Source: Mantis religiosa
Taxonomy: Eukaryota > Arthropoda > Insecta > Mantodea > Mantidae
DNA length: 64,000 bases
Reading direction: 5' to 3'
NCBI GenBank assembly: GCA_030765055.1
Contig: CM060947.1
Span: forward strand, 259,463,637 to 259,527,636
Positions within the stretch are counted from its first letter, which is position 1; each line of letters begins with the position of its first letter. A program made the translations under genes and the position numbers. Of this stretch, positions 56,345-64,000 are shown piece after piece. The notes below the pieces were generated by a model. It was not told the DNA's origin. It saw only the letters and a program-made list of their open reading frames with translations, and did not search any database.

Positions 56345-57745
56345 ACATTATGTGCCATATCGGACGATGAAAGGAATGATGTTCAAATGAGTATAGGGTA
56401 TATAGAGCTTAGAGTTACAAGACATTCATTTTTCAGGATAACGGAAAACCTTCAACACAATGTTATGTCGAATGATGAGTGATATAGTTTTCAAATGAGT
56501 ACATGGTACAGAGAGCTTAGCGTTATCAGACATTCATCTTTCAAGACAGGGGAAAACTTCCAACGTCAAGTCACTTCGGACGATGAATGAAATTACGTTA
56601 AAATGAGTACAGACTACAAAGAGCTTAGAGTTACCAGACACTAATCTTTCAGGATGAGAGAAACCTGCAACATTAAATCATATGGAGCGACGAATGAAAA
56701 GATGTTCAAATAACTACAGGGTACACAGAGCTGAGTCACCAGACATTCATCTTTCAGGATAAGGGAAAACCTCAAACGTTAAGTGATATCAGACGATGAA
56801 TGAAATGATGTTCAAAGGAGTACAGGGTATACAGAGATTATAGTTACCAGACATTCATCTTTCAGGATAAGAGAAAACCTCCAACGTTAAGTCATATGGG
56901 ACGATGAATGAAATGATGTTCAAATGAGTACAGGGTACATAGAGCTTAGAGTTACCAGACACTAATCTTTCAGGATAAGAGAAAACCTGCAACGTTAAGT
57001 CATATCGGACGATGAATGGAATGATGTTTAAATGAGTACAGAGTACAAAGAGCGTAGAGTTAACAGACCTTCATTTTTCAGGATAAGAGAAAACCTCCAA
57101 CGTTAATTCATATCGAACGATGAGTGAAATGATGTTCAAATGAGTACACGATAAATAGAGCCTAGAGATACCAGACATTTATCTTCCAGGATAACAGAAA
57201 CTTCCAACGTTAAGTCATATCGGACGATGAATGAAATGACGTTCAAATGAGTACAGGGTACATAGAGCTTAGAGTTACCAGACATTTATCTTCCAGGATA
57301 ACAGAAACTTCCAACGTTAAGTCATATCGGACGATGAATGAAATGACGTTCAAATGAGTACAGGGTACATAGAGCTTAGGGTTACCAGACATTCATCTTT
57401 CAGGATAAGAGAAAACCTCCAACGTTAAGTCATAGCGGACGATGAATGAAATGACGTTCAAATGAGTACAGGGTACATAGAGCTTAGAGATACCAGACAT
57501 TTATCTTCCAGGATAACAGAAAACTTCCAACGTTAAGTCATATCGGACGATGAATGAAATGACGTTCAAATGAGTACAGGGTACATAGAGCTTAGAGTTA
57601 CCAGAATTCGGTTTTCAGGAAAAGAGAGCAGCTCCAACGTTAAGTCATATCGGACGATGTATGAAATGACGTTAAAATGAGTACAGGGTACATAGAGCTT
57701 AGAGTTATGAAACACTCATCTTTCAGGACAAAGGAAAAGTCCTTT
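56345..57745 (-). repeat. Satellite B array 4, reverse
   Basis: About 13 units of 108 bp. Units at 57170-57600 are nearly identical (with the ATTTATCTTCCAGGATAACA variant repeated). Units at 56345-56800 are strongly diverged. At the right end CTTTCAGGACAAAGGAAAAG then CCTTTGCACCTTG resembles the SINE B junction in reverse, without a clear head. Confidence 0.93.
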
Positions 57746-58549
57746 GCACCTTGATCGAGATTTTATATCGGGACCTCTTAAACGTGAGGCAGACCGTTAC
57801 ATAGGCGAGAGAGATAAAGAGAAAGAGAGAGAGAGAGGGGGGGTATGAGTGTATCCAAAGTAACGCGATCGCATTTCAATGTTCTACTGTTATGTGTGCA
57901 GGATTCATTTTGTCAAACACAAAGGCTTAAATATATCTGGCTATTGTTGTTGGAGATTAATTGAGCTCTATCCCTGATCTTATTGTCAATTTCAGCCTTT
58001 GGATACAATTTAATTTTCTGAAACGCTGTCTAGAGCAGTGGATCACAAGCGATGTTCAGAAGCTTGTGTAATGAACGAATGCATTGTACTAATCCCAACG
58101 TAACGTCGGATATTAATTAATTTAACAGAAAATGCCATTATGGCGTTTCTCTTGCATGAAGCCGCTTTCTGCGAATTATTGCATAACGTGCAGGTTTTCC
58201 TACCCTTCTGATCTCGACATCGACGTCAAATCTGACCAATCTGCCAGCTAATTATACCAAATGCAACACTCACAACATGATATAATGTTAATCAAAACTT
58301 TAATTAATTCAGAGATACGTTCTTACAAATTTTATCTTCAGACAAGTCCAGCTACTCGACTTATATCTACTACATTTAGACTTAGTTTTTACAAAGGTGT
58401 TGCGACAAGTATCCAATCTATTGGTTTGTTTCATAAATTCGTTTGATTCCTGTTACGTGTTTACGACAAAGAACGCCTGCACTGTATGCCCGTATCACAA
58501 CTACGGCAACGAAGTTGCCTAATTATCTAGGGGTAATCTGTTTACATAC
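57746..58549. other. No gene; GA microsatellite at 57806-57842
   Basis: AGAGAGATAAAGAGAAAGAG then GA and G runs. The rest is AT-rich and unrecognised. Confidence 0.6.
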
Positions 58550-59720
58550 GCAAGGTCATAGAAAGTTAACAAGGCAATGAACTTTTCAAAACAAAATTTA
58601 TTTTGTGCAATATGCACCATTATTATCAATAACATATCTGCATTTCTCAGGAAGCTTATCAATTCCATTTTTCCAAAATCTTGCAGTTTTCTGGTTGACG
58701 AACTTTTCTACGGCGAGTCTGCAATCCTCCAAGGAAGTAAGGCGTTTGTCATTAAGGAAGTTTTGCAGGGATCGGAATAAATGATAGTCGGATGGGACAA
58801 TGTCTGGAGAATAAGGCGGGTGAGGTAACACATCCCAATCGAAATCCCGTAATTTCTGACGAGTTACCAAAGAAGTGTGTGGTTTGGCATTGTCTTGATG
58901 AAAGACGACTCCTCCATTAGATGCTAACTCTGGCCTTTTCTCTTCTAGGGCAAACTTCAGACGATCCAACTGAGAACAGTATTTCTCTGAATTTATGGTC
59001 TCCCCAGGAGGAAGAAATTCGTAATAAATAATTCCTTTCCAGTACCACCAAATGCACAACATAATCTTCTCAGGATGAAGCCCTGGTTTAGGAATTGAGA
59101 GTGGTGGTTCCCCTTTCTTACGCCATGACTTTCTCTTTCGGATGTTGTTATGCACAATCCACTTTTCGTCTCCTGTAACCAGCTGTTTCAGAAAAGGGGC
59201 AGTTTCATTGGGTCTTATCAATGCGTCACACAAGGGAACGCCCTGAACAAAATTTTGTTCACTCAGTTCGTGCGGAACCCATACATCCCGAAGATTTACG
59301 TAACCAAGTTTCTTTAGGTGCCTGGCTACAGTTGCATGAGATAAGTTTAGCTCCTGACCTACCTCCCGAGTTGTTATTCTGGGGTTGTTCGTAATCATGT
59401 CCTTTATCCTTTCCTCATCCGTAACCACAGGTCGTCCAGAACAGGGTTTGTCTTTCACAGAGAAGTTCACAGGTCGAAATCGAGTAAACCATTTTTGACA
59501 TGCCCGATTCGTCACTATATCTTCTCCGTAAACAGCACAAATTTTCCGTTGAGTTTGTGAGGCTGTTTTACCTTTACGGTAATGAAACGGCATTAAATGT
59601 CGAAAATGTTCCTTCTTGCCTTCCATATTAACATTCACAAGTTACAACTCCACACTGTTGCATCCACAAACTCGTACTGAAGTTTGGTTACCAATTCTTA
59701 CATAAGTTGACCTATTTACC
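58550..59720 (-). mobile_element. Mariner element with intact transposase
   Basis: Contains the complete ORF 58598-59638. The ends are less clear. The outer sequences GCAAGGTCATAGAAAGTTAA (from 58551) and, reversed, AATAGGTCAACTTATGTAAG (near 59710) share AGGTCA and are preceded by TA, but the match is imperfect, so I cannot fix the terminal repeats. Confidence 0.7.
58598..59638 (-). CDS. Mariner transposase, full length and open
   Basis: 346 residues, the normal length of a mariner transposase, with no stop or frameshift. These enzymes cut out and reinsert their own element at TA sites using a DDD active site in the nucleus. Visible: N-terminal helix-turn-helix region (residues 10-110) with KPCSGRP (64-70) and a second helix pair LNLSHATVARHLKKLGY (97-113); the mariner motif WVPHEL (120-125); the catalytic core with TGDEKW (Asp157), FHQDN (Asp249) and YSPDIVPSDYHLF (Asp284). 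There are 34 residues between the second and third Asp, giving DD34D. The C-terminus FWKNGIDKLPEKCRYVIDNNG is intact. Two in-frame starts, Met1 and Met5; MEGKKEHF at Met5 matches usual mariner starts. It looks closest to cecropia-type mariners (PGETINSEKY). All acidic residues are present, so activity is possible if the ends are sound. Confidence 0.95.
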   Translation of the reverse strand: MNVNMEGKKEHFRHLMPFHYRKGKTASQTQRKICAVYGEDIVTNRACQKWFTRFRPVNFSVKDKPCSGRPVVTDEERIKDMITNNPRITTREVGQELNLSHATVARHLKKLGYVNLRDVWVPHELSEQNFVQGVPLCDALIRPNETAPFLKQLVTGDEKWIVHNNIRKRKSWRKKGEPPLSIPKPGLHPEKIMLCIWWYWKGIIYYEFLPPGETINSEKYCSQLDRLKFALEEKRPELASNGGVVFHQDNAKPHTSLVTRQKLRDFDWDVLPHPPYSPDIVPSDYHLFRSLQNFLNDKRLTSLEDCRLAVEKFVNQKTARFWKNGIDKLPEKCRYVIDNNGAYCTK

Positions 59721-59924
59721 TTTGGCCGTGAGGTCGCTGTATTTTGTGTTCATAGCATTCTTTTCAGTTATTGTATTTGTAAAACAACCCCATATTGTTA
59801 GGCAACTTCTTTGACGTAAAGGTAATGGGGGCATGCAGTGTTCTCAGGAGTTCTTAGTCGTAAACACATAACAAGAATCGAACGAATTTATGAGATAACC
59901 CGATAATAAACTTACAATGAACTT
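59721..59924. other. Spacer
   Basis: Nothing recognised. Confidence 0.3.
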
Positions 59925-60018
59925 ACATTGTTACCTCCATTTTTTGATTGTTTATTAACAACTGAAGACTGATACATGCTCACAGTGTACACAACGCTAG
60001 CAATGGCATCCTGTAAAT
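59925..60018 (-). mobile_element. 5' leader fragment of the 1.1-kb mariner family
   Basis: On the minus strand, GCTATTTACAGGATGCCATT, then GCATGTATCAGTCTTCAGTT, then GTTAATAAACAATCAAAAAA and ATGGAGGTAAC. The same string order occurs at 1150-1240 ahead of the transposase pseudogene. Only the leader and start codon region remain. Confidence 0.7.
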
Positions 60019-60089
60019 AGCATTGCCAAACCAAAGAAACTCAATGAATTTTCCAAAACACCAACGTCGTCGGAAAACCGACTTCCTCC

Positions 60090-60440
60090 TCATCCTCATC
60101 ATCACGGTATAGGTCTTGTGACCCGTTCCGTTCGGACTTCAAGGAAATTGATCGGACCATCGCATTCGTGGCCTGCCAACATTTCTTCTACCTACAGGTT
60201 TATACTTGTATACTATTTGTGGTGTACGGTCTTCGGTAATTCTCTGCACATGATCTTGCCATTTTTGACTTTATGCAATGATTGTTTCATTTAGACTCTG
60301 AATTTCCAATTCTCTTCTAATATGCTCGTTTCTTTTCTTGTCTATGAATCTATAACCTGCCACCTGTCTCAGAAATTTCATCTCAGCAGCCCCCACTTTC
60401 TTCTGTTGAGAGATAGACAAGATCCAGCGATTAGTACGTT
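60090..60440 (-). pseudogene. RTE-type LINE, C-terminal fragment
   Basis: Minus strand: GAAEMKFLRQVAGYRFIDKK then RNEHIRRELEIQSLNETI (60400-60290), KWQDHVQRITEDRTPQIVYK (about 60210-60270), YKPVGRRNVGRPRMRWSDQF (about 60150-60210). This order (EMKFLR..AGY, RNE.IR.EL, KW..HV.RM, GRR..GRPR.RW) is the C-terminus of RTE/BovB-like LINEs, common in insects. It lacks everything upstream. Confidence 0.8.
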
Positions 60441-61084
60441 TTGTGCCTACCTTCCAAAAGAATAAGACGCGGCTGACTCGCTAGGTTACTGTCATTGTAC
60501 TTAAATGGTAATTGTAATGAGAGACTTCAGAAGTATTTATTATTAATATGAGATTTATAGTCATTTGAGCGCCCTTATATATATATATATATATCATCAT
60601 CATCATCATTCTGGTAGCCATGACTCTGCGAATGTTTTAAAAATAGTAACAGTATATTATAACTTGCCGTAAAGCCATTGCTAGCGTGTGCACATTTCAT
60701 TTTATATAAGTATTCTTTTGTTACTTCGGTTACATATGAGATTTCGCTTCTCGGTTTACTACTTGGCTTGTTTCTGAAATATGAAATTGTTTCTCCAGGC
60801 TTTATAGCCTGGTAGTGCTGTTTTCATGGTCAATCCTTGCTCACGCAATCTTCGAGTCACGCGATCGACCTTGATCTACATTTTAATATCCTATAATGTG
60901 ACGACCCTCGTCTACAACACAATAGCCGTATCACGTGGGTCATTCTATACGAAAAATATTCACTGTGCTTGTAAGCTTTTTCTTCCATTTTTGGACACTT
61001 GTCAGAACCTTTTCTCTACTAGCCCCGACCAAGTCCATGTTATTTCTTAATTGTTTAAATTATACGATAGATATGCACTTCTCA
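60441..61084. other. No gene; TA/ATC microsatellite at 60575-60612
   Basis: A TA run followed directly by ATC repeats. The rest is AT-rich. Overlapping frames of 74-81 codons at 60826-61180 are unrecognised. Confidence 0.55.
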
Positions 61085-61552
61085 AATAGGAATTCGTTAT
61101 TCATTTTTTTATCTCTTGGACATATAAAGAGAATATCGTCACCTAGGCAACCACTTTTGAAGTATTGGACTATCACTTAAAGTCTACTACAATAAGATAA
61201 TGTTTATCTTTAAGTAAATCGAGCAATAGGTGTTTGTACAAGAGTAGAGAAGGTCATGTATATAAAACATTTGACTATCACTTAAAGTCTACTGTATTCC
61301 CTTGTAACTACAATAAGATAATGTTTATCTTGAAGTAGACAGAGCAATAAGTGTTTGTACAAGAGTAGAGAAGGTCATGTATATAAAACATTTGACTATC
61401 GCTTAAAGTCTACTGTATTCCCTTGTAACTACAATAAGATAATGTTTATCTTGGAGTAGATAGAGCAATAAGTGTTTGTACAAGAGTAGAGAAAGTCATG
61501 TATATAAGACATTTGATTGTCACATAGAGTCTACTGTATTCTCTTGTAACTA
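61085..61552 (-). repeat. Satellite A array, left part
   Basis: Starts with the terminus in reverse (TTTTATCTCTTGGACATATA, CGTCACCTAGGCAACCAC) and about 3.3 units, cut at GTAACTA by a mariner insertion. It continues at 63096. Confidence 0.93.
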
Positions 61553-63095
61553 CGAAGGCTGTTCAATAAAGAATGATCACAATTCTTTTTTGACAACATA
61601 CCTTTACTCATCCTCAAAATTTTGATGGTCACTGTCACAATATTCTCCCCTGAATTCGATGCACTTGTCCCAGTGTCTCTGCCAGTCTTCAAAGACATGC
61701 TTGAAACCATTTTTTGAGAGATGCTTCAAAATCGCCTCCGCAGCCTTCACCACTGCTTCTGTTGATGGATAATGCCTCCCACGAAGGTGTTTCTTCAATT
61801 TAAGGAATAGAAAAAGTTCACATGGAGATAAATCTGGACTGTAGGGAGGGTGAGGTATGTACTTTACGTTGATTTTTGCAAGATATTCAGCAACAATATT
61901 GGCAATAGGCGACCGCGCATTATCGCGGTGCAGTATCCAGCCTGCTTCAAGGAAATGTGGTCTTTTGCGCCTGATATGGACTTGCAATGTTTTCAGGACA
62001 TTCCTGTAGTATTTTCCAGTTACTGATGTGTGTGAAGGTGCAACACGCTGATAAACCATTCCATGAATACCAAAGAATGACATGACCATTATACTCCGAT
62101 TAACTTGAGGTGGCACCTGGCTAGAAATGTCCACTAAATGAATTAGTCTGTTACCAATTTTGAAAGGAGACTAAGGATGACTTTTTAGATTTGGAACCAT
62201 TGCTGGTATATGTATCAACTACTCCATATGTAAAAATCATCTTGAGCCTTCTTTCAGGATTGGTAACAAACTAATTCATTTAGTGTACCTCTTTACTCAG
62301 CTGCCACCTCAAGTTAATCGGATTATACTTTCCCAGCAGAAGCAACCACTTTTGCCTTTTGGGAGCTGATGATGAAGGAAATTTCGACCCTTAGCTTTGC
62401 TGTTTGCTGTCAGGATTAAAATGATGTAGCCAGCAGTCATTATGTTTGTAAGAAACTCCGGATCTTCGTCTAACGTCAACTTTAACTGCATGCAGACCTG
62501 CATGCGAATGTCCTTTTGTTCAGGAATCAACAGTCTTGGAACACATGGCGCACCAACACGTCTCATGTGTAATGTTTCTGTCACCAACGTGTGGGTGGCA
62601 CCCTATGAAATGTTCATTATTTCAGAAAGTGTTCTTAAGGTCATTTGTCGATACTCTCTCACAATGGCAGCAGCAGTGTTGATGTTTTCTTCTGTAACAG
62701 CAGTAACTGGAGCATCGGGTCCACCTTCCTTTGAAATTGACTGTCTCCCCTCTTTAAACATTTTAAACCATCTTCGAGCTGTGTTGTAGGGAAGAACAGA
62801 ATCTTCATAGGCCTCCTGTAACATTGTATAAGCCTCAACTGCAGATTTGTTGAAAGGAAAGTAGAATTTCTAAGCCGCATATTGTTCCTCGCATGTTACC
62901 TCAATTGCAGCGATAGGCGATACTGAACATGTCTGAACCTGCCTGGTCCTCACAAGCGGGAACCAGGAGTACCAACAATGAAACTACTACGGCGTATTTG
63001 TTTAACATTAAGCTAACAGAATATAATAAGATTGAATTTTAGTGCGAAAAATTATGACGTAAAAATCATGATCATTTTTTATGGAATAGCCCTCC
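61553..63095 (-). mobile_element. Mariner family A, copy 4, with nested MITE
   Basis: Terminal repeats CGAAGGCTGTTCAATAAAGA and the reverse of TATGGAATAGCCCTCC, flanked by TA (61551-61552 and 63096-63097). Minus-strand coding pieces: 62824-62603 (MLQEAYEDSVLPYNTARRWF, KMFKEGRQSIS), 62587-62309 (TLHMRRVGAPCVPRLLIPEQ, then a damaged first Asp block), and 62134-61604 (VMSFFGIHGMVYQRVAPSHT, HRDNARSPIANIVAEYLAKI, HPPYSPDLSPCELFLFLKLK; the third catalytic Asp has become Glu), with an intact C-terminus KCIEFRGEYCDSDHQ. A 240-bp MITE splits the core at about 62090-62327. Confidence 0.93.
62090..62327. mobile_element. MITE inserted in mariner
   Basis: About 238 bp with long imperfect inverted arms: TATACTCCGATTAACTTGAG at the left and, reversed, TATAATCCGATTAACTTGAG at the right. 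Pairing (CACTAAATGAATTAGT, TTGTTACCAA) continues for about 90 bp. Flanking TA fits a Tc1/mariner-type target. The uninterrupted family sequence, GACCATAACTTTCCCAGCAG, is seen at 54945-54960. Confidence 0.88.
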
Positions 63096-63155
63096 TACAG
63101 TAAGATAATATTTAGCTTCAAGTAAATTGAGCAATAAGTGTTTTTTACAGGAGTA
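63096..63155 (-). repeat. Satellite A array, right part
   Basis: TACAGTAAGATAATATTTAG then CAAGTAAATTGAGCAATAAG continues the unit interrupted at 61552. Confidence 0.85.
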
Positions 63156-64000
63156 CAGAAAGTTATATAAAATTACGTAAGATTTTGTATGTGTTTGGCT
63201 GTCGATCCCTTTCTAGTTTTACATATCTAGTGTTTTCTTAAATATTCCAGTTAAGTAGTCAGGTTTTTGTACTTGTTTGTCTCCCTCTGTTTTATCGTTT
63301 GCTGATTTCTAATATTGGTTCCCGACTTGCGAACACGACACTGTACTGAATCAGATTACCAAAAACAACTGAATGTATCCGTTGAAGTTTTCTTCATTAC
63401 ATTATCACGGCATGACAATTTTTTATTGTTTATACGTTTCGTTCTTATAATAAATGCTATTGAATGTTTGTGCTACTGTTTGTTTTGATAGGATCAAGAG
63501 CATGAACAATATTACAAAGTTTGTAATTTTATTCTTTATTTACCATTCTATATATATTACGCTCATTTATAGTCAAGGATGCGACTAAATTCATTACTAA
63601 TATTAAATTAAAAGTAAACTAGTCTCTTTCAAACGGCATTAGTATTCACAAAATTATATTAAAAATAAAGAAAATATATCACAGATAATAAAATAATTAA
63701 TTAGTGTCTAAAAGGATTTGAGTCTTCTTTGCAAAGCAATTTAATCAACTGAATCTTTGCTGTTTTGAAACAAAACATACTCGTTCCCATTGGCAACTGA
63801 AATAAAGAGAAATAGACAAACGGTAAGCTTCGTAAGCTTACAGGTTAGAAGCAAGTTAGTATGATGTGTAATCCCATTAACATTCATTGTTGTCAGGCAA
63901 CCGTTGTGTCTAGACAGCGCAACTATGCTAGGATTGCTTAAAGAGAATTGCATATTCATTAGAAATTTCGCTTCTTGGTGTTTTGTATAAGGAAACGATT
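63156..64000. other. AT-rich sequence, nothing recognised
   Basis: No family-like frame, terminal repeat or satellite unit seen to the end of the window. Confidence 0.5.

Noticed and set aside
60826..61180. Overlapping frames of 74 and 81 codons
   Set aside because: The second runs into the satellite A terminus, and neither shows a domain.

Overview
This is nuclear DNA from a large, AT-rich, repeat-dominated animal genome. The mix of mariner elements, Jockey-, I- and RTE-type LINEs, a Penelope-like element and tRNA-derived SINEs points to an arthropod, most likely an insect with a big genome (cockroach, termite or stick-insect type). That assignment is inference from repeat content alone. 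I see no recognisable host gene, no functional tRNA or rRNA gene and no prokaryotic feature. Only one full-length ORF is intact, a 346-residue mariner transposase at 58598-59638 on the minus strand.

Layout, left to right. 1-2.2 kb: a GGAA microsatellite and a decayed mariner. 2.3-6.3 kb: a 121-bp satellite array (family A), a tRNA-derived SINE and a second decayed mariner. 6.6-10.6 kb: two 5'-truncated copies of one Jockey-like LINE flanking a Penelope-like element that carries an internal in-frame tandem repeat. 12-13.9 kb: a mariner (family A copy 1) beside satellite A. 14.8-16.5 kb: a 132-bp satellite (C) joined to a tRNA-like SINE module. 16.9-18.6 kb: satellite A pieces and single SINEs. 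19.5-21.4 kb: a mariner remnant whose N-terminal DNA-binding segment is repeated about ten times. 21.6-23 kb: two LINE 3' ends. 24.4-29 kb: two arrays of a 108-bp SINE-derived satellite (B) in opposite orientation around a 1.7-kb spacer. 29.7-33.2 kb: a LINE 3' end whose tail is expanded into about 21 units of 145 bp. 33.2-33.8 kb: a GC-rich island. 34.6-35 kb: a TGGA/TGGG array. 35.3-38.7 kb: IS630/mariner remnants. 38.8-41 kb: a SINE, a transposase-like ORF split by a 499-bp solo LTR, and a near-perfect 95-bp-arm palindrome. 41.9-44 kb: satellites A, B and C with SINE heads and a fold-back. 44.65-45.9 kb: family A mariner. 46.9-48 kb: satellite A interrupted by a second solo LTR. 51.25-53.4 kb: family B mariner with its C-terminal segment repeated about 14 times. 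54.45-55.4 kb: a fold-back mariner. 56.3-57.7 kb: inverted satellite B. 58.5-59.7 kb: the intact mariner. 60.1-60.4 kb: an RTE LINE end. 61.1-63.1 kb: satellite A, with a mariner inserted in it and a MITE inserted in the mariner.

The recurring theme is that internal pieces of many unrelated transposable elements (mariner N-terminal segment, mariner C-terminus, Penelope linker, LINE tail, SINE body) have each become a tandem array with a unit of about 85-145 bp. Clean target-site duplications give a relative chronology at several places. Coordinates of degenerate elements are read by eye and are approximate to roughly 5-30 bp, except where a terminal repeat or duplication fixes them.
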